From contig CP136061.1 of assembly GCA_032622095.1 (NCBI GenBank), positions 197,518,935 through 197,582,934 on the forward strand: 64,000 bases of DNA, read 5' to 3'. The notes beneath the pieces were generated by a model. The model was not told the DNA's origin, did no database searches, and saw nothing but the letters and a program-made list of their open reading frames with translations. The translations under genes were made by a program, and so were the position numbers. Origin of the DNA: Siphonodentalium dalli (taxonomy: Eukaryota > Mollusca > Scaphopoda > Gadilida > Siphonodentaliidae). Positions 1-11,757 of the stretch are shown one piece after another (the stretch's first letter is position 1; each line of letters opens with the position of its first letter).

Positions 1-738
1 TCGCATAAAATCAGACGATCAAACGGGTAACCCGCAAAATAAAGTTTAAATTCACAAGATCATGGCATATTATTTCATAAACATTGAAATTATTGAATTT
101 TTTTTTTTACATTTTAAAAGTTTGTTTGCATAAAAAATATGGTGAAGTAAAACAAAATCCCCTTTGTAATATTGGAACAGTCTGGTCAGTTTTGTCCAGT
201 TGACTTCTGATTCGTGATTGGGGCATGCAATAAATGCCGGCATAATAAAGCTGACGACAGAATTATAATTGCTCGAGATATCGGTCAACCAATTTCTCCT
301 GTTCTGTTAACCACAAACAATAACAATGTTGATGTTGGGCGCGCTTGTTGGCTGTGTTTATTCGCCATCTTGGTAAGTAACATCCGGCGACCTAAAGCCA
401 TAGTATGCCCATGTAGGTAGGAATGATTTCGGGCGGATAAAGGACATGGTATGTGTTTGTTCTCGGTATTTTGAATAGTTTTATGTGGCATTGTTATGAA
501 AAGCATGAGACAAAATAGCACGCAAAACAGGAGACCAGTCACGCTAATCTAAATGCAATCAACTGCACAAAGGATCCTCCAGTGGCAGAGTGGCCGTCAA
601 TTATTACTGATTGCTCGATTGGACTCAGTTCTCGGCCAATACAACGTGTTGTATAATATCTATGTCAGCGCCCCCAGGTGATAAATATTCGCGGTAAATA
701 AACATTGGGTTGTTTCTTCCAATTGTGAACTTTGTCGA
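1..738. other. No gene recognised
   Basis: Short open frames occur on both strands but none has a recognisable domain, codon bias or splice context. A stretch near 570-600 (TGGCAGAGTGGCCG) has a passing likeness to a tRNA A box but lacks a matching B box and a cloverleaf. The DNA leads directly into the degraded L1-type ORF1. Confidence 0.5.
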
Positions 739-1794
739 ATGGGCCGGCGAAAACCAAGAAAGCGAGATCGCCATTCAGACTCATCCACGGACGAAACTGA
801 TATATCTGGTACTACCGTGACCATACTATCAACGAGTACGCCGATCAGAAAGGGGGAAATCCAAAAAACTATGGATGAATACGGCAAAAATAAAGATAAA
901 CCAACAACAGTGCACGAGATGGCAGAAAACACACCCCAGACAAGAGTAACATGCATCAACAGCTATCACACATCGCACAGCAGTATGATACAATCATAAC
1001 AAAACTCAACACTGTTATGACTAAAGATTATTTTGATGGCATAATTAAAAACTATTCTCCCACTACTGTTGTGTTTGATAAAATAGAAGGAGCAAAGACA
1101 GAAATAATGGACTCGGTCAAAACGTTAGAAAATAGAGTGAACAAAATCGAGAATGAGTTGAAAAAAGTGAAGAAAGCGAAAGAATGACTAGAAAAGGGCC
1201 TAGCCGAACAGAAGGAAAAGAGACGCGTCGATCAAAAACTCTATAAGGATGAAGTGTCAACTCTAAAAAATAAAATCATCGACTTGGAACAACAGGGAAG
1301 AAAAGACTCAGTAAGATTTTTCGGAATAGAGGAGGACTCGAAGCAGGAGAAACCGCTGACGATTGTGCAAGAAAGGTATTAAAAATTATCAATGACAAGA
1401 TGGGGGTACGACTGATGTCAAAAGAAATATCTATTGCACACAGAGCTGGCAATATAAGACAATCAGAGACTAAAACGGACAGCAGAAAGTTGAAAGTATT
1501 TCCCAGAGCTGTGCTGGTAAAGCTTGCCACAAGAATGGCAAAATCTGATGTCATCAAAAAAAAAATAAGTTAAAAGGGCAAAAAATCTCTGTGACTGAAG
1601 ACTTAACAGCCATCAATCATCGACTCCTTAAGGTTGCTTTTAACCATCCAAGCGTTAAGAATACTTGGTCAGTTAACACTAAGCTTTTTCTCAAACTAAA
1701 AAATGACAAAATAGTGAAATTCTGCACAGAAGAACAGCTGATGGAAACTCTCACACCAGAACCCAATATGGATGTTCACGACAATCATGAATAA
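739..1794 (+). pseudogene. Broken L1/Tx1-type LINE ORF1 (RNA-binding protein)
   Basis: In intact elements this nucleic-acid-binding chaperone coats the element RNA. The N-terminal piece opens with MGRRK and is Ser/Thr rich, like the MGRRR start of the ORF1 at 53366. A Lys/Glu-rich coiled coil follows at 951-1300, then the core-domain entry EQQGRKDSVRFFGIEED (about 1285-1340), then in another frame the conserved SIAHRAG-type segment (about 1430), then in a third frame the C-terminal segment starting VTEDLTAINHRLLK (1589-1794). An in-frame TGA stands at 1185-1187, and frame changes occur near 950, 1340 and the A-run at 1558-1566, so no protein can be made. The order coiled coil, RRM-like core, C-terminal domain is that of L1/Tx1 ORF1. 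It may belong to the same element as the ORF2 remains downstream, but 1.8 kb of repeats lie between. Confidence 0.8.
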
Positions 1795-3642
1795 TATAAT
1801 ACTGCTGACTTTGCAAACAACGATCGGATCTGCATTCCGATCTATGTGATGTAGATACTTTTTGATAATTGCTTTGTGTATTTATGTATTGTGTAAATAT
1901 GTTCCCTTTATTGTGTTTAATGGGGTAATAAATGGTCTAATTTAAGATGCACCATCACTGGGCACTACCTGAGTAATGCTATCGTGGAAGATCGTATGGA
2001 AGATAATGGGTTCGAACTTACCTATACCCACCCCTCCACTAAGGTGGTCTACTTATCGACCTAACGACCTATATTTTAACCTATACCTGAGAAATGTTAT
2101 CGCGGAAATCAAGTATGGAAGATAAATGGGATCGAACTTACCTATACCCACCCCTCCACTAAAGTGGTCTACTTATTGACCTAATGACCTATATTTTAAT
2201 GAGTGATGTAAAGGTTAAAATAGTCAAATTGAAACAGAAAAAAACCAATGCCCCTACGCTAATGGAATATAGCAACAGGTTATTTATATATGTATTGCAT
2301 GCAAGAGCTACATAATGGCAGACGACAGGAAGAATTTGCGATCGCATTGCTACGGGGTGCATGGTGGTGGAAAACCATCCTTGAAATTAAACTATATAAC
2401 ATAATATATCATGAGCAAGAATATTGATGCATGTCGGATGCAAATGGATATCGATCTAAATGGATATTCGATAAAGAAAATTGGCATGTTATCTATATAC
2501 GCCATACACAGAGGACGCTGTGCACATCTTTTACACTGAAGTACCGCATATGTGATTTATTATTCTAATCAGATGTATACTTTCTGGCACAATTTAGTGC
2601 GCACATGTAATATGTTATAATGTAACTGTCGCCGCGTGTCTTTCCGTCTGAAATGATTCGATAAAGAAAATTGGCATTTTATCTATACACGCCATACAAA
2701 CAGGATTATGTGTACATCTTTAACGCTGAAGTACCGCATATGTGGTTTTTTTATTCCAATCAGATAGATACTTTCTGGCACAATTTAGTGCACATATGTA
2801 ATATGTTTTCGTGTAACTGTCGCCGTGTTTCTTTCCATCTGACATGATCTCCACTTTTCGTTTTGCTTGGTTGGCGAAATTAGAGGCTAATATGTCAGAC
2901 GGAACGAGGCATTCGGTTGATTAAAGCGTTAAACTAAATAAGGGAGATAACTGAATATATATTAGATGTATGATATTTTATTAGGAATTTGGAGTGCTCT
3001 CCCCTACATGGGCTTTCGTTGTTTGACACGGACATGCGCATTCTTCATTTTACCTTGCTTTATCATATTGTTTTATTTTGGAATCTTTTGATATGGATGT
3101 ACGTTGATAATTGCTTTATGTGTATATTTATGTAATGTGTAAATATGTCCGCTTTGTTGGGTTAACAAAATCATATCTAAATTCGATATGCACGTGCAAT
3201 ATGTTTATTAATTTATCGTGTAACTGCGTCGTCGCGTTTCATCCCGTCTGACATTATCTCCACTTTTCGTTACCCTTGACTGGCGAAATTAGAGGATGTG
3301 GTGTTAGACGGAGTGAGGCGTGCGACGAGTTAATGCGTTGAACCAAATAAGAGAGACAACCAAATATATTTTCGGTGAATGAAATTTCATAAACTATTTG
3401 GAGTGCTCTACCCTATACTGGATCTCCCATTATCTGACACAGACATGTGCTATTTTATATTACCTTGCCTTATCACTCTGTCTTAACTTTGAAACACTTT
3501 GATATACAGTAGAGACTATAACTCTATTCCGCCCGATAACCCACACCCATGAAACATCTACCCCTTTCATTTTCCTCTTTTCTTTCCGAATCCGACTTAA
3601 GTTTGGTGGCATGTGGTGGATCTTTTGTTGCTGTCATGATGT
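1795..3642 (+). repeat. Degenerate tandem blocks between ORF1 and ORF2 remains
   Basis: No coding sequence. At least three nested tandem duplications are visible. A block of about 120 bp is repeated at 1962-2081 and 2085-2205, both carrying TATACCCACCCCTCCACT. A block of about 187 bp beginning TTCGATAAAGAAAATTGGC is repeated at 2469-2655 and 2656-2840. A block of about 305 bp is repeated at 2795-3098 and 3196-3505, sharing TCTCCACTTTTCGTT and TTTGGAGTGCTCT. A TTGATAATTGCTTT block recurs at 1860 and 3105. Tandem units ahead of a LINE ORF can be promoter-bearing 5' UTR monomers; that role is inference. Confidence 0.7.
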
Positions 3643-3935
3643 ATCAATCAAAAAATTACTATGGATAGTATATGAATCAGTACCCTAAATGCTAGAGGTT
3701 TGGGTGAGAGCAGAAAACGCGCCGAGGTTTTTAATTATCTTCGAACAGTAATCAAAACATTTATAATACCCCAATTGAACCATTTTCTCCTATCAGTAGA
3801 AAATCCTAGTAAAAACTTCGTTAAGAAGTTAAATACGTTGATGTTTAACTTCATTTGGGATAAAAAAAAAACGGATAAAATTAAACGCCAGCAACTAGTC
3901 CAGGACTACTCGGAGGGGGGGGCTTAAAATGATCG
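3643..3935 (+). pseudogene. Internally deleted tandem copy of L1/Tx1-like ORF2
   Basis: This block begins with the same leader as the next copy (GTATCAATCAAAAAAT then ACTATGGATAGTATATGAA). It encodes the first endonuclease residues up to VFNYLRT and then jumps directly into the post-RT segment VIKTFIIPQLNHFLLS, which in the fuller copy lies about 2.4 kb downstream at 6419. It ends with the same poly-G and CTTAAAATGATCGAT sequence and the leader starts again. The junction shares four bases (AACA) between donor and acceptor sides and has no GT-AG ends, so it looks like a microhomology or template-switch deletion rather than splicing. No functional protein is possible. Confidence 0.8.
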
Positions 3936-6900
3936 ATGTATCAATCAAAAAATGACTATGGATAGTATATGAATCAGTACCCTATTATAAATGCTAGAGG
4001 TTTGGGTGAGAGCAGAAAACGTGCCGAGGTTTTTAATTATCTTCGAACACAAAAAAGCTACATTGTATGTTTGCAAGAAACACATTTTACGTCGGACTTA
4101 GAAGATTCTCTTCAGGTAGAATGGGGTGGAGATATCTATTTTAACTGTTATAATGCTAGATCTCGAGGAGTAGCATTTCTCTTTAAACGAAGTAACGATT
4201 TTAATTATATAGTTCACAAAGTTGAAAAGGTTGGAAAGGGGATGGGGCTTGTTATGGATATAACTGTTAGTGGTTCTCGCCTCACGTTAGCTGGCCTGTA
4301 TGGGCCAAATTCAGATGATCCTTCATTCTTCGAAAGTATACAACATGTAGTATCTGACATTGGAAATGAATCTGTCATTATTTGCGGAGACTGGAACATT
4401 GTCATGAACCAAACGAAAGATACCAAATTGTCACATGACAACTGTCCAAAAGCTAGAAAAGCTGTTGAAGAATTGATGGGGCCCAACGTTTATGTGACGT
4501 TTGGCGTCGCTTGAAAAACGAATATACGCGATTCACTTGGTGGCCGAAGAACAGAAAAAAAATTCCCGCTTGGATTATTTTCTAGTTTCGGAACATATCG
4601 TTCCGTTAGTTGATCAAAAAAAGAAAACATTTCAGACCATTGCATGGTAGAAATAACCATAAAATTTAGCAATTTTAAACGGGGCAAAGGTTATTGGAAA
4701 ATGAATAACATGCTATTGGGAGATGAAATCTATAAAGCCGGAGTTAAAAAGTAAATAGGCGATGGTTTAGATCAATACCGAGTAAAAAATGCAAACTTAG
4801 AGGGTCGAGAACATTTTAGTATCAATGATCAACTCCTGTTCGAAATGCTTCTCGTTGAAATAAGAGGGTTGTTTACAATAATGTTTTGCTTCGAGGATTA
4901 AAAAAACTAAATTGAACGAACAGGCCAAAATAGAAAAAGAGTTAGAAAATTTACAAATAAATTACGATAAAAACGATACTGCCACATTGCAAAAAATAGA
5001 AGAACTGTCGACTAAACTACATGAGTATGAACTTGAAAAACTGAGAGGTTCGATGATTCGAGCTAAAGTAAATATTATATATAGAGGAAGGTGAAAGACC
5101 CTCAAAGTACTTTTGCTCTCTCGAAAAAAAACGCGTTTTGGAAAGCACGATATTCAAAATCCGTAGGAATGACGATTCTGTTGTCACGGATCAATCTGAA
5201 ATTTTAGCAGAGTTGCGAAAATACTACGAAAAACTATATTCAAAACAAGCTTCTGAAATATCTGAAAGTGACTGGTCTGATTTCGCAAATACCAACAATA
5301 TAAAACGTCTTAGTACGGAAGAATCATTTGCCGCGGATGGCAAATTGACGGTAGATGAAATAAGTAAAGCGTTATTACAGATGAAATGCAATACATCTCC
5401 TGGAATATGTGGTTTTACGGTAGAATTTTTTTAATGTTTCTTGGATGAACTTAAAAAGTATTTACTTAACTCTCTAAACATGGCATATATGAGCGCAACT
5501 TTGTCAATCACACAAAATCATGGTATTTTAAACTGTATACCGAAAAGTGGAAAGGATCATGCTGTATTAGAGAACCAGAGACCACTAACATTACTCTCGG
5601 TCCCCTATAAATTCTCACAACTGCCCTTTCGAATAGAATTAAACCTCTTTTGGAAATTGTGATTAATAGGGATCAAACAGGATTTATGAAAGGGAGATTT
5701 GTTGGAGAAAACATTAGACTGGTAGCAGATATGATCGATTTTACAGAGCTAAATAATCAACCGGGCTGTCTGCTTTTAATCGATTTTCAGAAAGCATTTG
5801 ACACCTTGTCGTGGGATTTTATACAAAAGACTTTAGAAGAATTTAACTTCGGTACATCTTTCATTAGATGGGTTCGTACTCTTTACACGGATATATACTC
5901 GTCAATCAAACAATATGGTCATCTTTCAGATATAATTAATATACAAAGGGGCTGCAGGCAGGGTGATCCTCTAACGCCCTACTTGTTTATTCTCTATGCG
6001 GAGATACTGTCAACCCACATACGAACAAATAATAACATACGAGGAATTAAAGTAGGTGATATTGAAATAAAGCTGACACAATATGCCGATGACACATGTT
6101 TTCTGCTCGACGGTTCTAATCCCAGCATCATGCATTGCATCAACTCCCTAGGACGGTTTTCAGTAATATCTGGACTAAAGATAAATTTCAATAAAACGAA
6201 ACTTGTGTGGATTGGATCAAAACAAAGAAGTGTCAGACCCCCCCCCCCTCCAGCTGTCCAGGACTGGTGACTACTTGCAACTTCAAATTACTAAGTGTTA
6301 GTTTCGATCTTAATGCGGAAAATATTTTTCTCGAAAACTACAGCAATGTGTATCGCCGTATCGAGGAAACAATTTCGGTGTGGAAAAAACGAAAGTTAAC
6401 ACCCATTGGTAAAATAACAGTAATCAAAACATTTATAATACCCCAATTGAACCATTTTCTCCTATCAGTAGAAAATCCTAGTAAAAACTTCGTTAAGAAG
6501 TTAAATACGTTGATGTTTAACTTCATCTGGGATAAAAAAAACGGATAAAATTAAACGCCAGCAACTAGTCCAGGACTACTCGGAGGGGGGGGGGGGGCTT
6601 AAAATGATCGATTTAGAAACACACATAGATTCAATGAAAGTATCTTGGATGCGAAGAATTTTATTTACAAATAGCATAACTGTAGATTTTTTTCAAAAAA
6701 TAACAAAAATACGAATATCAGAGAAATTACGTAATGAAGAATATATTTGTCGGATTTCAAAGAAAATTCAAAAATATAGGTTCTGGGTCGAAGTCTTATC
6801 GGCATGGGCAAAATTTAATAAAAAAGTCAACGATTTCAATCGAAATGTGTTATTTCAGTCAGTGTGGTACAATAAGGATATGATCATAAACGGAGGCACA

Positions 6901-7690
6901 ATATACATACACAAATGGGAAGCGAAAGGAGTGCATACGATTTTAGATTTTTTTGACGCGAACGGCAACATACTTCAAATCTCACAATTCGGTAAGAAAT
7001 TTTCAATTAAACCGAATTATCTACACTTCATATCTATAACCAAATGTATTATGAAATATATGAAATGCATGAATATATCGAGTCGAATAATAGCAAAACA
7101 CATAGACCTGGTATATCTGATAGCTTCCGTATTATTGCAGGAGTTAAGGGACATCAGTACCTAAAACGCTCAAGCGAAACAACGAAGTTGCTAGATAAGC
7201 TTTCAAATAAGTGGCAAGAATTTTCAATAAAAAATATAATATGGCCTAAATTGACAACTGTGCCGTTTAAATGTGGAACAATAGAGGTCAAATTAATATG
7301 GTTTCAATATAAAATTATTCATAAAATATTAGGTACCAATTCTCTTCTTTCAAAGTTTGTTAAGAATAGTACAAAAAAGGTGATTTCTGCAATAAAGAAA
7401 CAGAAACTATGAAACACCTTTTTTGGGATTGTCACCTAACACGGATATTCTGGGAAGAGCTGCTTAATGCAATACATATAAATATAACAGATCAAAATGT
7501 CTTATTGGGATTCTCGACAAATAAAAGTGCGTTAAACTTCACGCTAATTTTCATAAAATATTACATATTTCGTTGTAAATTTCACTACCCCAATAAACCT
7601 ACTGTTAGATCTTTCATCAGTTATGCAAAAGAATATATATTATACAATTTTCCAACATGTAGAAAATAAAACTAAATATGCAGATCGATG
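3936..7690 (+). pseudogene. L1/Tx1-like LINE ORF2 (endonuclease and reverse transcriptase), frameshifted
   Basis: ORF2 proteins nick target DNA and copy the element RNA from the nick. The apurinic-type endonuclease begins near 3970 (NARGLGESRKR) with catalytic LQETHF at about 4070 and CGDWN at about 4385. After a frame change near 4495 the typical RFTWW and SRLDYFLVS segments follow (4528-4600). The reverse transcriptase reads through several frames: LLIDFQKAFDTLSWDF (5770-5820), GCRQGDPLTPYLF (5950-5990) and QYADDTCF (6080-6100). The connection domain follows, and the C-terminal zinc-type motif HLFWDC with TRIFWEEL lies at 7411-7450. Frame breaks near 4495, 4556, 5434, 5650, 6240 (C-run), 6535 (A-run), 6590 (G-run), 7164 and 7400 make it non-coding. 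Several fall in homopolymers, so a few could be sequencing errors. Confidence 0.88.
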
Positions 7691-8182
7691 GGATATACTG
7701 AAACCTATACTGCACCCATAATTACATATGTGGATCTGACACAACAGAAAAATCATCGCATGCTACCAACGCCACACACTCTGCTGACTATAATTCCTTT
7801 CATCTGCACCTCCTTTGAACCCCGACACGACACCACTATTAAATGTATCACTGATCCTTCCTTGAAATATGTCACAAACTATACAAGAATAAGTAGTATT
7901 TACTATATTAATGAACACGATCCCAAACAATGTAGATATATCAATTCCATTAGTGGCACTGCATCAATACAACATGAGATCGGAACCAACAAAGATCACA
8001 ATAACCATCGAAAAAACAAATTAATACGACAAAAACTTTAAGATCTATTCAACTAATAATTATCTTTTACTTTCAGAAGTACAAAACCCTGCCACGTGGG
8101 TTCTGTAATGGAGATATGTAAAATCGTGGCATATTTCAAAGAACGAATAAACATATATAAAAAAATAAAAAAATAAAAAAAA
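7691..8182 (+). mobile_element. 3' UTR and A-rich tail of the L1/Tx1-like element
   Basis: After the last ORF2 segment the sequence has no recognisable domain. AATAAA lies at about 8146 and is followed within 20 bp by an A-rich tail made of TAAAAAAA units (8157-8182), as expected for a LINE 3' end. The open frame at 7688-8041 shows no domain and is treated as UTR. No clear target duplication was identified. Confidence 0.6.
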
Positions 8183-8589
8183 GTAGCTAGGAATGAGTGA
8201 ATGGAAATAAGAGTGAAGCAAACAGATAGTCAGAACGATAATTTCTTCAACATGGAGATATGAATATCGCACATTGTAGTCCGCTCCTCATATTATCAAT
8301 CTGAAGAGTGTTTGTCTACTTAAGTGCGAAAAAAAAACACCTGCAAAATTTGCTATGACTCTTATTTGAAATGGCAAGATTTTTCAGAGCATTATAAAGC
8401 CTATATTAGTGTTGGCACTGGACACAAATTTTCTCTTGCCAAAATGTTTGCCAAATGAAAAAAAATTTGGCCAAATTTAAAAATGACTCATCAAATTTAA
8501 TTCAGGGTATATTATAATTTGGCAAATTGAAGGAAATTCTCATTTTTTATTGTTGTTATATAAATTTCGCATTTTGAACGAAAGGTGTG
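8183..8589. other. AT-rich spacer, nothing recognised
   Basis: Low-complexity AT-rich DNA with clustered TTTGGC/GCCAAA words between 8430 and 8525 that form weak inverted repeats. No coding potential seen. Confidence 0.5.
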
Positions 8590-9205
8590 GTGATGGAAGA
8601 CTTCCAGTCATGGAAGACTGACTTCGTCAGATAGGTCAGTAATTGACTACGCGTTGGGTAATAAGCATGCACTTATTCCGCGCTATTGAAAACTTCCGCG
8701 TTGGGCAATTCTCCAACCTATTAAGTGATGTATTTAACCCGTTACAAACCACAATTCGCTTTTGGACCAATCCTGAGCCCGAAGATGCAGATAATGATAT
8801 CATGGATGAGTTAATTCCTCCATCTAGAATTCGACATTGGAACCACGAAAAAGGTTTGGGTTTTATAAATAATATCAATGTACATGAACTTGATATGGTC
8901 CGAAGCAAAATTGAATCTTTAAATAACAAGACAATTTTACCCTCAGAACTAGATGATAAATGTACGGGCGTTACTAAAATTATGACCGATGCTGCGGGCA
9001 AAACATTTGGAACTTTCGTTCCTGTGCGACAACATAATAATATTGCCCCAGATAAAAATATATCTTGGTTTGACCAGGATTGTAAACAGGCTAGGAAGCA
9101 GTTTAACATATCAAAACGCGAATATAACCGTGATAAATCTGAATCAAATAAAGAATTACTAAAAGATGTTGGAAAGATTTATAGAAAAATGATGGATTCA
9201 AAAAT
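8590..9205 (+). pseudogene. LINE fragment: end of endonuclease and endonuclease-RT linker
   Basis: The translation starts with SVIDYALGNKHALIP (8637-8680), changes frame by one base, and continues FRVGQFSNLLSDV. This matches the end of the endonuclease in the LINE at 57967 (SVVDYAV, then FCVGDFNNLLSDVHSH). The linker with WFDQDCKQARKQFN (9068-9110) corresponds to NPWFSRDCANSRRQYR in that element. Similarity stops near 9205, before any RT motif, and the remaining open frame to 9311 looks unrelated. It is a short relic of the same or a sister family as the 56221-62325 element. Confidence 0.8.
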
Positions 9206-10157
9206 TCAAGCAGGTGTGGTAGTTTCGTGGAGTCAGCTTCTCCTTCCTTTCCCCTCATCAGCTACTCATCCATATTTCACTCTCCTTGTTTCATCCTATA
9301 TGTTACTCTAATTGAAGCTTAAATGTTGTGTTGTATTGCCGCATCATTTCATTACTTATTGTCAAATTGTGAGGAGCGGGGCATATCTAAGTGGTTAGCG
9401 CCTGTACCACAATCCCTGTCTGCCATATACCTTTGCATGTATTGGCAATAAAATATGTTTAACTAACTAAATACAGATTTTAGATTGCTTTTCTCGGTCA
9501 AGGAAACCTTGTGAATGCCGTAGTTCTTAACAACCCAAATCGTACATCGGTAATCAGGTCACGAGCACACGGGTATAATATTTGCAGCAGTTTACATTTC
9601 GTGAGTTGTACCTGATATTTTCTGAAAGAAATTTTCCTGCTGGCTCATGTGCACTTGCCATTAGTTTGGTATTGTCTTAATTACTGTCCAGATCATATAT
9701 ACAATGAAGATGCGGATATGTGAAACTACATTTTTTTTCGCATGACAGATTCAGTGAAATTCTCTGTTAAAAAATATTGAATGTCTGGCCCTTAAGATAC
9801 ACATTTCTCGTAATAAAATGTATAAGCCACACGGCACCAAATTGAGATCGTAACGTCGAGCCTGGATTCAAAGATTCAAGGTCCAGGACAAGCCATCTGA
9901 GCAATCGGCTATTCGTTTACCTCCCGTTCAGTATATTGGTCTAATTTGGGTTATTATTGATATATGCATGTACATGCGGGGGAGTTCCCTGTGTAAATAA
10001 AACTAATTTATGAGTCGACATCATTAAGACTGGCTTTCATACATTACGTCATGAATTGGTTATCCATATTTTAAGTACTGCTCTAGAGCTGCATGGATGG
10101 TCTGACAACATCGTTGGCACGGAATTGTCACGTGGGAACATAATATATATTATATAG
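9206..10157. other. Intronic or intergenic DNA with a possible short SINE-like segment
   Basis: No exon is recognised. At 9373-9470 a tRNA A-box-like stretch (CATATCTAAGTGGTTAGCGC) is followed by GGCAATAAAATATG and a short TAAC repeat, resembling a small retroposed element. A clear B box is absent, so the SINE label is weak. The segment ends at the branch and acceptor region of the Thr-rich exon (TATATAG at 10151-10157). Confidence 0.35.
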
Positions 10158-10403
10158 GCACCTGTACTCCTATCAATGTCTCCAATATTACAGAGACAAC
10201 TACGACAATGAAAACAACGACTACCACAACGACTACCACCACCACAACAACAATAGATACCACTGTCACAAGAAGTACGACCGTAACAATGACCACTGCT
10301 GGGCTCACCACAGAAATTACTACCACGGCATCAAGGGAGACAACAACGTTGAAAACGACGACACCATTACTCACCTCACGGGGGTCCACCGCAAGTTGGA
10401 ATG
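10158..10403 (+). CDS. Gene 1 Thr-rich (mucin-like) extracellular exon
   Basis: This appears to be the extracellular stalk of a type I membrane protein whose transmembrane and tail exons lie at 23136 and 24703. It opens after TATATAG with TCTPINVSNITETTTT, containing N-glycosylation sequons NVS and NIT, and continues with runs of Thr that would be densely O-glycosylated, ending SRGSTASWNG. The length is 246 bp with phase 1 at both ends, matching the phase 1-1 exon of gene 2 at 36147 and joining in frame to the transmembrane exon through a split Gly codon. The donor at 10404 (GTTTGT) is weak, so the exact 3' end is less sure than the frame. The last 38 bp are included in the 1538 bp repeat that flanks the LINE and recur at 18606-18643. 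Upstream exons were not found. Confidence 0.72.
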
Positions 10404-11056
10404 GTTTGTTCAGTTCATATCGTCCGCGATATTTTTCCTGCTTATTATCTCTATATATTTCTTCTTTTTTTTCGTTTGCGATTGGTGGCAGGAATTTGGT
10501 TGAAATTGGTCGGAGTCACTTGAAAGCCACATGCACAATATCCGATATAGTGAAATGTAGATGGTTGGTTAAAAATAAAATCCAGAGTCATGCATGATTC
10601 ACACTTGATTTTATTGTTTCAAACTGCATGATATACCGATATCACTCGGTTATCATTGACGAAAACGTCAACCGCGTCGGCTGCCGATAATCTATACAAA
10701 TGATAATGACGGTTTGAATATATATGTTAACATTATAGTATATTTACATACTAAGTGTGATTATCACTAAATCCAGCATTCCGATTGGTCGGCGCACACG
10801 TGACTTGCAACAGCTCATAACTGCAACCCCATAATTACATCGATACGTCATCGATGCCGGAAAGAAAAACGCGTAATTTTTTTGGGTGCATTTGGACTCG
10901 CGCAGGATTGACTTAAATTAAATCATCAGGTTTCAATATAAAGAAATTGTTCCTGTTAACTTTTGCCAAGGGTGGTATTGGATATTTTGGGGTGGTTTTG
11001 TCACGATACACTTTTCGATTTAAATACATTTACAAAAATGGCTTTTTCGTTAAATG

Positions 11057-11240
11057 TATATAAATATAAGAATTAACTGTCATGTGGACTGTTTTTATGG
11101 AGATATGATGTAACCGTGAGGTAAGTGGTCATAACTTGTATGTAAAACCCTTAGAGTTTTACACAAGTTATGACCACTTACCTCACGGTTACTTCTCCAT
11201 AAAAACAGTCCACATGACAGTTAATCCTTATATAACTATC
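11057..11240. repeat. Foldback hairpin, copy in left repeat
   Basis: Near-perfect inverted repeat with arms of about 75-85 bp: AACTGTCATGTGGACTG... on the left returns as CAGTCCACATGACAGTT on the right, with a loop around CCCTTAGAG (11148-11156). The left arm carries a few extra bases (GATATGATG against the shorter partner). It is duplicated at 19297-19480. It is probably a foldback MITE in the intron; no target duplication was assigned. Confidence 0.8.
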
Positions 11241-11600
11241 TACTACCTAGCCACAAACCGATAATCGATTTAATCTGAGACCTGAATGTTATGAGTGTGA
11301 TAATCGAGTCTCCCGTTCCATTAACACTGTCTTTACTAAATTGAATCGCTCTCCCAGTTATAAAAGTATACAATGGACATATATATTATTCATATGGAGG
11401 GGGTATAACAATAGCAGACGACAAGCAAACAAACAGCTATAATGCAAGTGCAGAGGGAGTCCTATTCGTTGGTGGGAAATATTCAGATAATAAGTGCAAT
11501 AAACTATGGCCGTTTTGTTGAACTTAATGTCTGAACATTTCCCAAGGGGGGACTACTCGTCGATGAGTATTTCGTAATGAACGGGTTATATCTGTACATG

Positions 11601-11757
11601 TTATCGCTACAGTGAATTGATCTGGGCGAAGTATCACGTCGGGTTGAAGAGGTCAGATCGCTGGATCAAACGAGCCGCCGTTTGATACAGCGATCGGACC
11701 TCTTCAGCGATACGTGGTGCGAAGCCCATATAAATTCACTGCAGACTGCAGCGATAA
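11601..11757. repeat. Second foldback hairpin in left repeat
   Basis: The core palindrome pairs TTGAAGAGGTCAGATCGCTG (11644-11663) with CAGCGATCGGACCTCTTCA (11688-11706) around a central CGAGCCGCCG loop. A looser outer stem pairs TTATCGCTACAGTGAAT (11601) with ATTCACTGCAGACTGCAG and CGATAA (to 11757). It is duplicated at 19841-19997. No open frame. Confidence 0.7.

Noticed and set aside
565-640. Serine-tRNA-like gene near the left edge
   Set aside because: Only an A-box-like stretch is present; no B box and no cloverleaf stems.
3643-3935. A spliced retrocopy explaining the internal deletion
   Set aside because: The deleted interval lacks GT-AG or any other standard intron ends in all possible alignments of the 4 bp shared sequence.
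10150-10389. Minus-strand Val-rich frame opposite the Thr exon
   Set aside because: It is the reverse-complement shadow of the ACN repeats; the plus strand has matching exon phases and a paralogue.
11081-11225. Hairpin as a microRNA precursor
   Set aside because: Arms of about 75 bp are much longer and more perfect than a typical pre-miRNA and fit a foldback element better.
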